Notes: generated by a model from the letters alone, not told the origin. A DNA stretch of 17,161 nt from Candidatus Hodarchaeota archaeon (GCA_016840025.1 JAEOTF010000249.1:1-17161), one strand, 5' to 3'. Positions 8,155-15,824 are shown, counted from the first letter of the stretch. Translations and numbers: made by a program.

Positions 8155-9102
8155 TTAACCAAGATTCAAAGCATGAAATGTTTTAATAGCGAGTGTGATG
8201 AAATCTTGATATGGAGGGTGAGTTTTTCGTTCTGAAAAAGGCATAAGCTTTAAACGGGCTGCATGAATTGCATACCAAAGCCCTGACATTAGATCCATCA
8301 AATCACAATACACTCGAAGTTTTGTGTGATCGATGTGAAAATCTAGATGTACTTCATAACTTTCAATAATGGTTTTTTGTACTTGCACCGGAAGGTTATT
8401 CTGAGAAATTAAGTAAGCCAGATCAATCAAAGGATCGGCTAAGGTTGAATATTCCCAATCAATGAACACTATTTTCTTTTTATTCTTTGTTAAAATGAGG
8501 TTGGAAAGAACTAAATCGCCATGGATTCTACCGAGGGCTTTTTCTGAATCAATTTTTTGAATCTGTTTGAACCGATTATCAAAAAACCGATTCAGTAACG
8601 AATATAAAGGGAGTTGAGATAATATAGAGTTAGAATTAGAATAAGGGAACAATAATTTCTTATATTCTCGGAGATAATGCCGTATAACATCAAAATAATC
8701 AAAATCAGCAGAGAGAGGAATTGAATGAGAATGGATTGTGGCCAAAGCAGATGTTATATGAGTTATATAGGATGATATGTCACCTATTTGTAGCGGAGAT
8801 CCATCAACCCACTCTCGAATAATGAAATAATGGTGAGAATCTTCAAGAAAATTTAACAGCTGGGGAATATTTTCATTCTGGGCAAGAACAGAAAGACATT
8901 CTTTTTCGCGACGATAACGGAGAGATACAGGGTCATTAGATTCATCCCGCACGAGAAATTCTTTGAAAAGGAGAGAATTATTGATTAGCACATTTTTATT
9001 GTTGAAACCACCTTCAACTAGTCGAATCGTGGTAATTTCCTTAGGTAAAAGGCTTTTGGGAATATTCTTCAATAAAGGGAGGTTAGGAACCAACTTACTC
9101 AC
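8155..9102 (-). CDS. Choline/thiamine kinase-like phosphotransferase (APH fold)
   Basis: A 315-residue small-molecule kinase of the aminoglycoside-phosphotransferase/choline-kinase fold. The Brenner motif is HGDLVLSN (H194, catalytic D196, N201), followed by the metal-binding D215 in FIDWEYSTLADPLIDLAY; K47 and E68 are candidates for the ATP-binding Lys/Glu pair. The WEYS and DPLIDLAY forms are typical of the choline/ethanolamine/thiamine kinase group rather than of antibiotic-resistance enzymes. It faces the end of the thiBPQ operon, so phosphorylation of imported thiamine (as by bacterial ThiK) is a reasonable guess; choline, ethanolamine or a sugar are alternatives. The start is GTG with no clear Shine-Dalgarno site and no alternative ATG nearby, so the exact N-terminus is uncertain. 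Confidence 0.82.
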   Translation of the reverse strand: MSKLVPNLPLLKNIPKSLLPKEITTIRLVEGGFNNKNVLINNSLLFKEFLVRDESNDPVSLRYRREKECLSVLAQNENIPQLLNFLEDSHHYFIIREWVDGSPLQIGDISSYITHITSALATIHSHSIPLSADFDYFDVIRHYLREYKKLLFPYSNSNSILSQLPLYSLLNRFFDNRFKQIQKIDSEKALGRIHGDLVLSNLILTKNKKKIVFIDWEYSTLADPLIDLAYLISQNNLPVQVQKTIIESYEVHLDFHIDHTKLRVYCDLMDLMSGLWYAIHAARLKLMPFSERKTHPPYQDFITLAIKTFHALNLG

Positions 9103-9349
9103 TTACTTTAATCGTGATACCTAAGGTTTTATTATTGGGGTTATGAAATATTCGACAAATACAGGCTAAAGAGTGTTTTTTTTAATATGAATAAAGGACA
9201 CTTTACGGAGATTTTCTCTTCACTTCTTAGTTTAGGTCTACTCCATATTTTACGATTAACGTGAAAGATGTCTATTTTTGTAGAAAAGATAAAAAAAAAG
9301 AAAATAGGATGAGATCACAGCCGATTAAAGACTTTTAAAGCTAAGTTCT
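9103..9349. other. Intergenic region between heat-shock operon end and kinase-like gene
   Basis: About 250 AT-rich bases. They hold the presumed promoter of the kinase-like gene, in which no TATA element stands out, and the terminator of the heat-shock operon. An open frame of 25 codons at 9188-9265 (+) has no ribosome-binding site and is not called. Confidence 0.5.
9291..9299 (-). terminator. T9 tract ending the heat-shock operon
   Basis: Nine As on the + strand give a nine-T tract on the minus strand about 50 bases beyond the stop of the last gene of the grpE-dnaK-dnaJ operon. It is the strongest T-tract between this operon and the next gene. Confidence 0.55.
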
Positions 9350-9688
9350 TCATTCGGAGAAAATTTTTTGAAGGAACTGGCTAAGTTTCATAGCTTCCTC
9401 TTTATCTTCGATAGAGATGGTGGTTGACTCATCATACCAAATCGACTCGCCCTGTTCGTTCTCTGTTGCTTGATTGCTTCCGATGAGTTTCCAGTGTTCG
9501 GGTGATAGAAAATAACTTACAATATTAATGGAAGCAACTTCTTTAAAGAATTCGGTGCAAGCAGCACGAATCTCATCGGGTTGAAGTGATAAAATTTTAA
9601 CATCGCCGATAATGGCGCCACCTTGATCTCGTTTAATCAGGGATTCGAGTTTCTCGTGAGTTACTCCAGGTGGAAGTTCTATAGTCAT
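9350..9688 (-). CDS. Unknown 112-residue protein, last gene of the dnaK operon
   Basis: Not recognised. The 112-residue acidic protein has no membrane segment, signal peptide or cysteine pair (one Cys, C44). The predicted layout is alpha/beta: a β-strand around VKILSLQ, a long helix EIRAACTEFFKEVASI, a strand NIVSYFLS, an acidic loop with the SIWYDESTTISI strand, and a C-terminal helix of about 18 residues. It looks like a small soluble domain. The ATG is well supported: GAGGAG (9697-9702) lies eight bases upstream, and the gene begins 16 bases after dnaJ, so it is the fifth gene of the heat-shock operon. A role as a chaperone accessory factor is inferred from position only. Confidence 0.75.
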   Translation of the reverse strand: MTIELPPGVTHEKLESLIKRDQGGAIIGDVKILSLQPDEIRAACTEFFKEVASINIVSYFLSPEHWKLIGSNQATENEQGESIWYDESTTISIEDKEEAMKLSQFLQKIFSE

Positions 9689-9704
9689 GATAACATCTCC
9701 TCGT

Positions 9705-10868
9705 CTAACTTACTACATCCCGAGCCTTGGCTTTCAACTTCTCAAATATAGAGAGTTTGATTGCCCTTTCTTCTTCTGAGAGCTCACGAAGCTGTTTATA
9801 GAGCTCCTTTTCGGTCCTGGATAGTTTCGTGGGGGTTTGAACCTTCACCACGACGTATAAATCCCCTCGACCATAACCGCGCACATTAGGAAAGCCACGT
9901 CCTCTGATCTTGAAATGTTCACCGGTTTGTGTCTCCGGAGGAATCTTGATCTTTACAGTTTTACCGCCCAAAAGTGGAAATTCTACCTCATCACCAAGAA
10001 TAGCCTGAAGAACGGTAATTGGGAGTTCACAAACAAGATGATTGTCCTGTCTTTCGAAGAACTCATGAGGTTGAGTCCTTACAAAGAGATAAAGATCACC
10101 TGAAGGACCGCCTTTAATACCAGGAGCGCCTTTACCCTCTATTCGAAGCTGAGCTCCATCAAAAATACCGGCAGGTAAGTTTACATTGATATTTTTTTTC
10201 TTACGGACTTTCTTTTTCCCCTTGCAGGTATCACATGGGACTTCAATAGTTTTGCCTTCTCCGCGACAGTGAGGACACCCGGTAATATTAACAACTTGTC
10301 CAAAGGGGGTACGCTGCACTTGACGGACTTGACCATTGCCACCACATGCGGAGCATACTTTAAGAGCATATCCTGATTTAGAACCAGTACCACCACACGT
10401 AGGGCAGTCTATGATCAGGGGGAGTTCCAATTCAAGTTCTTTACCGATATATGCTTCTTCCAATGTGATTTCTATATCATGTCGTTCATGAGATCCCTGT
10501 CTTGGCCCGGTAGGTTCTCTTCTTCGTCTTCCAAAGCCACTAATCCCACCGAAACCACCAAACATATCCTCGATGCTACTAAAGATATCTCCAAAGCCAC
10601 CAAAACCACTGACATCTTGGAAACCGGAGAATTGAGGCCCAGCATGACCGAACTGATCATATTGCGCTCTTTTTTGGGGATCGGAAAGAACTTCATAGGC
10701 TTCACTAATCTCTTTGAACTTTTCTTCCGCCTCAGGATTATTTGGATTCATATCGGGGTGATATTGTCGGGCTAATCGCCGATAAATTTTCTTGATCTCC
10801 GACTTAGAAGCGTCGCGAGAAATCCCGAGAACTTCATAATAATCTCGTTTGTTACTGGAAGAAGCCAT
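9705..10868 (-). CDS. dnaJ: Type I Hsp40 co-chaperone DnaJ
   Basis: A full-length 387-residue class A J-protein, which delivers unfolded clients to DnaK and stimulates its ATPase. The J domain is at about 8-70 with HPD at 37-39. A Gly/Phe-rich linker (74-115, many GFG units) follows, then the zinc-finger region with four CXXC repeats: CPTCGGTG (155-162), CSACGGNG (172-179), CPHCRGEG (198-205) and CDTCKGKK (212-219). The last repeat lacks the usual GXG ending. C-terminal client-binding barrels follow, with typical [13 protein letters not shown] and GDLYV blocks. The ATG follows the dnaK stop by 23 bases, with only a weak GGTTGAT ribosome-binding site. Bacterial-type; in archaea this set is thought to have come by transfer from bacteria. 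Confidence 0.97.
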   Translation of the reverse strand: MASSSNKRDYYEVLGISRDASKSEIKKIYRRLARQYHPDMNPNNPEAEEKFKEISEAYEVLSDPQKRAQYDQFGHAGPQFSGFQDVSGFGGFGDIFSSIEDMFGGFGGISGFGRRRREPTGPRQGSHERHDIEITLEEAYIGKELELELPLIIDCPTCGGTGSKSGYALKVCSACGGNGQVRQVQRTPFGQVVNITGCPHCRGEGKTIEVPCDTCKGKKKVRKKKNINVNLPAGIFDGAQLRIEGKGAPGIKGGPSGDLYLFVRTQPHEFFERQDNHLVCELPITVLQAILGDEVEFPLLGGKTVKIKIPPETQTGEHFKIRGRGFPNVRGYGRGDLYVVVKVQTPTKLSRTEKELYKQLRELSEEERAIKLSIFEKLKAKARDVVS

Positions 10869-10891
10869 TTTTTATCAACCGGTTATGTTCT

Positions 10892-12775
10892 CTAATCGTC
10901 ATCGACAATTTCGTAATCTACATCGACTACTTCATCATCCGGTGGACCAGCAGCCTGTCCGGGTGTTGGCCCTGCAGCACCAGGAGCTCCCGCGGCCTGT
11001 TGGTATGCCTGCTGAGCAGCTTGTGCTTCTTGTTGTTGTCCATACATTGTAGCTGTTAATTTATGAAGCTCCTGCTCGAACTCTTCTTTTCGTGTCTTGA
11101 TAAGTTCAATATCTGTCCCAGCAAGAGCATCACGAAGGGCTTTAACCTTCGTTTCTACCGTTTCCACTAGTGTTTTGTCCGCTTTGTCACCTAGCTCTTT
11201 GATAACCTTTTCTGCTTGATAAATCATACTATCGGATTCATTACGAAGGGTGGCTTCTTCCACTCGTTGTTTATCAGCATCAGAATATTTTTCGGAGTCT
11301 CCTACCATTCTATCGATTTCATCTTGATCAAGCTTAGTTGAGGCTGTGATAGTGATTTTTTGTTCATTGCCCGTACCAAGATCTTTAGCAGAGACATTCA
11401 TAATTCCATTAGCATCAATATCAAATGTTACTTCTATCTGGGGTACACCACGAGGAGCAGGCGGAATTCCTACTAGATGGAATTGTCCCAAGGCAGTATT
11501 ATCGCCTGCCATTGCTCTTTCACCTTGTAACACATGAATTTGGACACTCGGTTGATTATCAGAAGCAGTAGAGAAAACTTGAGCTTTCTTTGTAGGAATT
11601 GTCGTATTCCGTTCAATAAGTCTAGTGAAAACACCACCAAGGGTTTCAACACCTAATGAGAGAGGAGTAACATCGAGTAATAAAATATCTTTTACTTCTC
11701 CTGCGAGTACACCTGCCTGAATGGCCGCACCTTGAGCGACACATTGCATAGGATTGACTGTAGTTTCGGGCTTTTTCCCCACTAATCGCTCAAACCTTTC
11801 ACGTACCGAAGGCATTCGGGTTGGTCCACCCACCAAAATAACCTTGTCAATTTCACCAGGACTCATGCCGGCATCTTTGAATGCTTGTCTAATCGGCGCC
11901 TCAAGGCGATTCAGAACAGGGTCAATAATCTGCTCCATCTTGGCGCGACTAAGTGCCATATCGATATGACGGGGGCCACTCGTGTCCTGATAAATATAGG
12001 GAAGACTAATACTCGCAGAAGTTCGAGTACTAAGTTCGATTTTCGCTCTTTCTATAGCGTCACGGATCCTTTGTAATGCAGGGAGATCACCGGTAAGGTC
12101 GATACCTTCTTTCTTCCTAAATTCGTTCCTAACGTAATCTACAAGGAGATTGTCCATATCATGACCGCCAAGATGAGTATCACCCGAGGTTGAGACAACT
12201 TCATAGACGCCTTCGCCCATCTCCATGATCGTAACATCGAACGTACCACCTCCAAGATCGAGAACACAGACTTTAAGTTCACCTTCTTTGTCAAGCCCAT
12301 ACGCAAGGCATGCAGCAGTAGGTTCATTGATGATTCGTAGGACTTCCAGCCCCGCAATAGTTCCGGCGTCCTTAGTAGCCTGACGTTGATTATCATTGAA
12401 ATAAGCGGGGACAGTAATGACCACCTGACTAATACGTTCACCTATGTACGCCTCTGCATCCTGTTTAACCTTCTGAAGGATCATAGCCGAGATTTCTTGG
12501 GGTGTAAATTCTTTATCTGCAACCCGAACCTTATGATCGGTGCCCATTTTTCTTTTAATCCACATAACTGTAGTATCGGGATTAACAACGGCCTGTCTCT
12601 TAGCGGGTTCACCAACTAACCTTTCACCGGTTTTGGTAAAGGCAACAACTGACGGAAAGTGTTTACCGCTAAAGGTGGTGCCCTCAGCACTAGGAATAAT
12701 AACAGGAAGACCACCTTCCATATATGCTGCTTCTGAATTCGTAGTTCCTAAATCTATACCGATTATTTTTGCCAA
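10892..12775 (-). CDS. dnaK: Hsp70 chaperone DnaK
   Basis: A full-length 627-residue Hsp70, the ATP-driven chaperone of the GrpE-DnaK-DnaJ cycle. The nucleotide-binding domain shows phosphate 1 IDLGTTNS (7-14), phosphate 2 [11 protein letters not shown] (171-181) and the adenosine motif [14 protein letters not shown]. The substrate-binding domain and helical lid follow, then a Gln/Ala/Gly/Pro-rich tail ending in acidic EIVDDD. Between IKRKMG (73-78) and FTPQEISA (90-97) it lacks the roughly 23-residue insert of Gram-negative DnaK, as in Gram-positive and other archaeal Hsp70s. The start is TTG, supported by GGAGGT seven bases upstream (12783-12788). It follows grpE by 16 bases. Confidence 0.98.
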   Translation of the reverse strand: MAKIIGIDLGTTNSEAAYMEGGLPVIIPSAEGTTFSGKHFPSVVAFTKTGERLVGEPAKRQAVVNPDTTVMWIKRKMGTDHKVRVADKEFTPQEISAMILQKVKQDAEAYIGERISQVVITVPAYFNDNQRQATKDAGTIAGLEVLRIINEPTAACLAYGLDKEGELKVCVLDLGGGTFDVTIMEMGEGVYEVVSTSGDTHLGGHDMDNLLVDYVRNEFRKKEGIDLTGDLPALQRIRDAIERAKIELSTRTSASISLPYIYQDTSGPRHIDMALSRAKMEQIIDPVLNRLEAPIRQAFKDAGMSPGEIDKVILVGGPTRMPSVRERFERLVGKKPETTVNPMQCVAQGAAIQAGVLAGEVKDILLLDVTPLSLGVETLGGVFTRLIERNTTIPTKKAQVFSTASDNQPSVQIHVLQGERAMAGDNTALGQFHLVGIPPAPRGVPQIEVTFDIDANGIMNVSAKDLGTGNEQKITITASTKLDQDEIDRMVGDSEKYSDADKQRVEEATLRNESDSMIYQAEKVIKELGDKADKTLVETVETKVKALRDALAGTDIELIKTRKEEFEQELHKLTATMYGQQQEAQAAQQAYQQAAGAPGAAGPTPGQAAGPPDDEVVDVDYEIVDDD

Positions 12776-12782
12776 ATAATAT

Positions 12783-12788
12783 ACCTCC
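12783..12788 (-). promoter_or_regulatory. Strong ribosome-binding site fixing the TTG start of dnaK
   Basis: The minus strand reads GGAGGT, seven bases before TTG. No ATG lies at a suitable distance, so this site decides the start. Confidence 0.75.
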
Positions 12789-12791
12789 TAA

Positions 12792-13499
12792 TTAATTTGT
12801 TTTATTAGTTGTAGTTAAATCTTTATCTTCTTTATTAGTTGAATTTTTAGCCTGAGTTTCATCAGGCAGTCGAGATACCCCTACAAGAGGGGTACGAATG
12901 GTCTTACCATTCATTGAATAGCCTTTCTGGATTATTTCTACAATTATACCTTCATCATGGTCAGGTAACTCTACCATCCTGACAGCTTCGTGTTTATGAG
13001 GGTCAAAGGGCTGATTTAAACATTCAATCGCTTCTATTCCCTCAGCTGAAAGAACATCCTTGAAGTTTTGATAGATAAGTTGAATACCGTCCAAGCTGTG
13101 GTCATCTGTAGAATTATCCATATTTGCCAATCCGAGCTCAAAACCATCCAAAACATCGAGTAATTTCATAACTAGTCGCTCGGTGGCAGTTTTACGAATA
13201 CGCTGAATTTCTTCATCCTTTCTACGACGAAAATTAGCGAAATCAGCATATGTACGCTTCCATTTATCTTCCATTTCTCGAAAATCGTGTTCTTTTTGAG
13301 TTAATTGGGTTTGAAGCCCGTCAATGACCTCATTTGGGTCAATTTCATCTTCATTGTCCTCTGTATCTACTTCATAATCTAAATCTAATTCAGATTCATC
13401 ATCAAATAAGATGGATTCTGTTTCTTCACTGGCGGCAGTGGGTGCCTGATCTTGTGTTGTTTTTTTCTGTTTTTTCATCTTTGATTGTTTATTGGGCAC
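12792..13499 (-). CDS. grpE: Nucleotide exchange factor GrpE
   Basis: A 235-residue GrpE, which releases ADP from DnaK. Residues 1-16 are basic, 25-58 strongly acidic and probably disordered, about 60-105 a long coiled-coil helix (QLTQKEHDFREMEDKWKR), then the four-helix bundle and the C-terminal β-wing with the family signature FDPHKHEAVRMVE (155-167), followed by EGIIVEIIQKGYSMNGKTIR (173-192). The last 25 or so residues are polar and disordered. The start is GTG at 13499: GAGGTG (13505-13510) lies seven bases upstream and overlaps the stop codon of the regulator gene, pointing to translational coupling. An ATG seven codons further in is the alternative. Confidence 0.95.
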   Translation of the reverse strand: MPNKQSKMKKQKKTTQDQAPTAASEETESILFDDESELDLDYEVDTEDNEDEIDPNEVIDGLQTQLTQKEHDFREMEDKWKRTYADFANFRRRKDEEIQRIRKTATERLVMKLLDVLDGFELGLANMDNSTDDHSLDGIQLIYQNFKDVLSAEGIEAIECLNQPFDPHKHEAVRMVELPDHDEGIIVEIIQKGYSMNGKTIRTPLVGVSRLPDETQAKNSTNKEDKDLTTTNKTN

Positions 13500-13504
13500 A
13501 TATT

Positions 13505-13510
13505 CACCTC
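13505..13510 (-). promoter_or_regulatory. Ribosome-binding site of grpE overlapping the regulator's stop
   Basis: The minus strand reads GAGGTG; its GA are the last two bases of the upstream TGA. The GTG start of grpE follows after seven bases. The layout suggests coupled translation of regulator and grpE. Confidence 0.65.
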
Positions 13511-14342
13511 AGGTTTGTTTACCATTATCTGAGGCCGGTGGTAAAAGCTGTTGAGATTTGGGACGCTTTTGCTTCAGACTCTTTAACTTTAGTGATTGTT
13601 CTAAATTCGGGAATTCTCCCTCAACATCCGTTTGCCGGAGATCAGAATCACTTTCAGTTGATTTAACCTGTTTGGATAGTATCTCTAAGACTTCTTCCCG
13701 GATAATACTAACCTCAAGACTTACTCCTTCGTTTAGATCCTCAATATTCAGTTTCTTATGTTCCAACGCAGACCAAAACATAGAGCGATGGCTGTATTCC
13801 AGACCAGTTTCCGAGATTTGGTCAGAAATCTCGTGAAGAACGAGTTGTTTCAATAATAAGAGTTCTAAACGCTTTTTTGAAAAGGTGTGAGCACGGACAT
13901 CTAAACTTTGAAGAACTTCGAGTAGTCGTGTTATTGTTTCCGTAAAGTCGGAGTTATTATGAACTTCGGAAAGGATCTCTAAAAGGAAAGAAACCCCTTG
14001 GGTCTTTTCAGGAAGTTCTTTAGGAAAAGGTGCTATAGTAATGTCGAAAGTTTTTGGTGCAATCGACGCGGAGAGGAAGATTGAACCCTTCAAGGTATAA
14101 TAATGCCTATCCGGCCCCTTTGTACCGACTTTTTTCTTTTTTGTTGCTATGTTTCTCTCCACAAGGATTTCAAGATGCCTTTTCGCTGTTTGCTGGCTAA
14201 TAGAGAGTTGTTTCGCAATTTGAAAAGGATAATGCGCTTCTTGAGTAAGGAGCCGCATAATCTCACGTCGAGTCTTGTTTCCTAAAACAAATAGCCAGTC
14301 ATCAAGCGTTGGAAAGGACATTGACCTTACTTCACATTTCAC
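13509..14342 (-). CDS. Phr-like winged-helix regulator heading the heat-shock operon
   Basis: A 277-residue regulator with an N-terminal ArsR-type winged helix: VLGNKTRREIMRLLTQ (about 19-34), recognition helix in SISQQTAKRHLEILVERNIA, wing ending DRHYYTLKGS. The VLGN-TRR-I stretch followed after the wing by IFLSASIAPKTFDI resembles the Pyrococcus heat-shock repressor Phr (VLGNETRRRI; then a hydrophobic strand and TP). A helical middle part and a charged, disordered C-terminal tail (from about 225) follow; the tail makes it longer than Phr. It stands first in the operon, nine bases before grpE, so it probably controls grpE-dnaK-dnaJ and itself. The frame can start at GTG 14342 or at ATG 14321 (residue 8, giving MSFPTLDDW); neither has a good ribosome-binding site, and the ATG is equally likely. 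Confidence 0.82.
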   Translation of the reverse strand: MKCEVRSMSFPTLDDWLFVLGNKTRREIMRLLTQEAHYPFQIAKQLSISQQTAKRHLEILVERNIATKKKKVGTKGPDRHYYTLKGSIFLSASIAPKTFDITIAPFPKELPEKTQGVSFLLEILSEVHNNSDFTETITRLLEVLQSLDVRAHTFSKKRLELLLLKQLVLHEISDQISETGLEYSHRSMFWSALEHKKLNIEDLNEGVSLEVSIIREEVLEILSKQVKSTESDSDLRQTDVEGEFPNLEQSLKLKSLKQKRPKSQQLLPPASDNGKQT

Positions 14343-14374
14343 TCTTGAGGTAGTGGTTGAATTAAAGTAATGAG

Positions 14375-14421
14375 TATAATATTAAGTAGTGAATAAATAC
14401 ATTTCTCATAATGTGAATAAA
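14375..14421 (-). promoter_or_regulatory. Predicted heat-shock operon promoter with two 9-base direct repeats
   Basis: On the minus strand the TATA-like TTAATATTATA (14375-14385) lies about 33 bases before the GTG start, which predicts transcription from near 14354. Just upstream of it are two identical copies of TTTATTCAC, at 14389-14397 and 14413-14421, 24 bases apart. They are candidate sites for the regulator or an activator. Their function is inferred from position. Confidence 0.45.
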
Positions 14422-14492
14422 AATTTTAATATCTTTTTTAAGATGTAAATCCTAGAAGCAGGTTAAATTATATAGGAAAATAAAAATGATAC

Positions 14493-14501
14493 AAAAAAAA
14501 A
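14493..14501 (-). terminator. T9 tract downstream of the histone gene
   Basis: Nine Ts on the minus strand, about 100 bases after the histone stop codon and before the heat-shock promoter, are well placed to end the histone transcript. Confidence 0.5.
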
Positions 14502-14558
14502 GATAGACTGGAAAATTCTCTCTCTTAGTGTATTGGAGTCTTTTTTAGGAGGTAGGGA

Positions 14559-14582
14559 AGTGAGGTAGAAAAAACCCTCACT
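14559..14582 (-). terminator. Hairpin with T-rich loop after the histone gene
   Basis: A 7-bp inverted repeat, AGTGAGG at 14559-14565 and CCTCACT at 14576-14582, encloses a 10-base loop whose minus strand contains six Ts (14569-14574). A further six As on the minus strand lie at 14541-14546. It starts about 22 bases after the histone stop and is probably the first termination or processing signal. Confidence 0.4.
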
Positions 14583-14604
14583 AAGTGTAGAACCGCCTAG
14601 AATT

Positions 14605-14811
14605 TTACTTCATAGAAGCGATTTTGATGTCGCCTTCTTTTACAGTCTTTCGTCCGGAGTGTCGAGCCAACTCAATGGCGTATTTCGCAACCTCAGTGCC
14701 ACGGCCGGTTAGAACCTCATTTAGACGATCAATTGCGTCAGCAGATACTCGGTGAGCACCTGCGTCACGAATCAGTTTCTCAATTCTTGCGTTTGCAAAA
14801 TGTCCTGCCAT
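14605..14811 (-). CDS. Archaeal histone, HMf type
   Basis: A 68-residue histone-fold protein (α1-α2-α3, no tails) that forms dimers and wraps DNA. Features shared with HMfB: R9 at the start of α1, the GAHRVSADA turn (18-26; R21 matches R19 of HMfB), the ARHSGRKTVK loop (49-58; K55-T56 match K53-T54) and the R54-D61 pair that clamps the loop. The helix-3 end (IKIASMK) is slightly shorter. The ATG has GGTG six bases upstream and an excellent promoter, as expected for an abundant protein. It is transcribed alone, towards the heat-shock operon. Confidence 0.97.
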   Translation of the reverse strand: MAGHFANARIEKLIRDAGAHRVSADAIDRLNEVLTGRGTEVAKYAIELARHSGRKTVKEGDIKIASMK

Positions 14812-14857
14812 AATTCACACCTTTTCATATAATAATTATAAAGCACGTAACTACCTA

Positions 14858-15159
14858 TTATTTAAAGCTTTCCGTTGTTAGTATGGTTTTGATGACTGAT
14901 ACATTGTATCCCATCCCAATCGACTTCATAATTGATTCAATATCTTCCAACACAAATGCAGTAGAGGAGAATCTTACCGTTTACAGGAACAAATACGAGA
15001 ATTTCCGCTTAATAGGTCAAAAAATTGGCATAATTCCGCCCTGTACGCCTGATCTAAAATAACAATAGCGTGAACAGCCATTGATTTTAGGGGAAGAAGT
15101 GAGAAGAGAACTAATCGATATTTTTCAAATTCTAGAGCAGAAATAGGGAATTCAAAACT
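14858..15159 (-). pseudogene. Possible decayed coding sequence upstream of the histone gene
   Basis: Between the histone gene and the fragment at 15318 there is no intact gene. The minus strand holds three overlapping, protein-like frames in order: 61 open codons (15159-14974) containing YRLVLFSLLPLKSMAVHAIV and YRAELCQFFDLLSG, a short frame with LVFVPVNGKILL, and 38 codons ending at 14858 with AFVLEDIESIMKSIGMGYNV. Joined by two frameshifts they would make one domain of roughly 95-100 residues. The family is not recognised. Its end runs into the histone TATA box. On the + strand a 59-codon ATG frame (14883-15062) covers the same bases and is an alternative reading. Confidence 0.33.
14859..14873 (-). 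promoter_or_regulatory. Histone gene promoter, BRE plus TATA box
   Basis: The minus strand reads GGAAAGC then TTTAAATA, a close match to the archaeal BRE/TATA consensus. It lies 47 bases before the histone ATG; the expected transcription start near 14834-14838 leaves a leader of about 22 bases that contains the GGTG ribosome-binding site. Confidence 0.8.
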
Positions 15160-15317
15160 TCATACACTGTACAAACTTCAAAACTCCCCTGATAAGTCCT
15201 ACTAATGATGAGAAAATTAAGATTTTATTTAAGAATGAACTCCATGAAAGGTCAATTCAACAAATTATCTTTGCTGTCAGATATTGCCAAACACGGACAA
15301 TTTCGCAGAACACCGGT

Positions 15318-15509
15318 TCATGCGTCTTTACGCTTCCAGTACTCCATTAAATGTTTATCTATTAACGTAAGAATTCTCATAATAATTGCTAATGCTATTA
15401 AGCCAAGGATAATGGCATTATAGTCCCCTCGGTTCCAGGATGTAAAATCTTCGTAATAAATAGCCACGATTAACTCGGTTCCATAAAGAATGGAGATTAT
15501 CCAGACCAG
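15318..15509 (-). pseudogene. Fragment of a membrane protein directly after the nucleotidyltransferase gene
   Basis: Straight after the TGA of the nucleotidyltransferase gene the same frame stays open for 63 codons to a TGA at 15318-15320. The product begins LVWIISILYGTELIVAIYY, has a second hydrophobic helix around GLIALAIIMRILTLI and ends in KHLMEYWKRKDA. Two membrane helices separated by a polar loop with a basic end is typical of real protein, but no usual start exists at its beginning; the first internal candidate is a GTG at codon 15, which would cut helix 1. It is best read as the C-terminal remnant of a membrane protein gene. The family is not recognised. Confidence 0.45.
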
Positions 15510-15800
15510 TCACGCATAAACGACTTCCTTAAGAATTTTTTCACGAATTAAGGGGTTTAATGCGTTAGGTGTCACGAGATCAACCTTTAAACCTAAAAAA
15601 GATTCTAATTCTTCCTTTAAATCTATAATTTCCCATCCGATAGGCTTCAAAAATTCAACCAGAATATCTACGTCACTTATTTCGGATTGTTCCCCTCGGG
15701 CATAAGAACCAAAGATACCTATTCGTTTGAGATCATATTTTTGCATTAATAATAACTTGTATTCCTTTAATGTTCTTTTTATGTTTTCAACGTTGGACAT
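15510..15800 (-). CDS. Minimal nucleotidyltransferase (MNT), antitoxin-type, without HEPN partner
   Basis: A 96-residue protein of the Polβ-like minimal nucleotidyltransferase family. The motif GSYARGE (31-37) with SDVD (42-45) carries the catalytic D43 and D45, and D74 in KVDLV is the third metal ligand, so the site looks intact. In MntA/HepT systems such proteins AMPylate and silence the HEPN RNase toxin, which is normally the adjacent gene. Here no HEPN frame is found on either side: a membrane-protein remnant follows and a non-coding stretch precedes. It may be an orphan, act on a distant toxin, or have lost its toxin. The ATG lies about 25 bases from a TATA-like element, so the message is probably leaderless. 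Confidence 0.87.
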   Translation of the reverse strand: MSNVENIKRTLKEYKLLLMQKYDLKRIGIFGSYARGEQSEISDVDILVEFLKPIGWEIIDLKEELESFLGLKVDLVTPNALNPLIREKILKEVVYA

Positions 15801-15824
15801 GATTGATGAATAATAAATCTAGAA

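Noticed and set aside
9188..9265. 25-codon + strand frame between the heat-shock operon and the kinase-like gene
   Set aside because: No ribosome-binding site; the eight-T run just before it and the base composition suggest plain intergenic DNA.
10472..10775. Opposite-strand frames over the Gly/Phe region of dnaJ
   Set aside because: They are mirror frames caused by the repetitive Gly/Phe codons of a clearly intact dnaJ.
14343..14604. Possible small RNA or riboswitch between histone and heat-shock regulator
   Set aside because: The only clear structure is the 7-bp hairpin with a T-rich loop, which is explained as the histone terminator; no riboswitch core was recognised.
15205..15423. 72-codon + strand frame starting MMRKLRFYLRM
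   Set aside because: Composition is not protein-like, there is no ribosome-binding site, and the minus-strand frame across 15318-15509 reads like a true membrane protein over the same bases.
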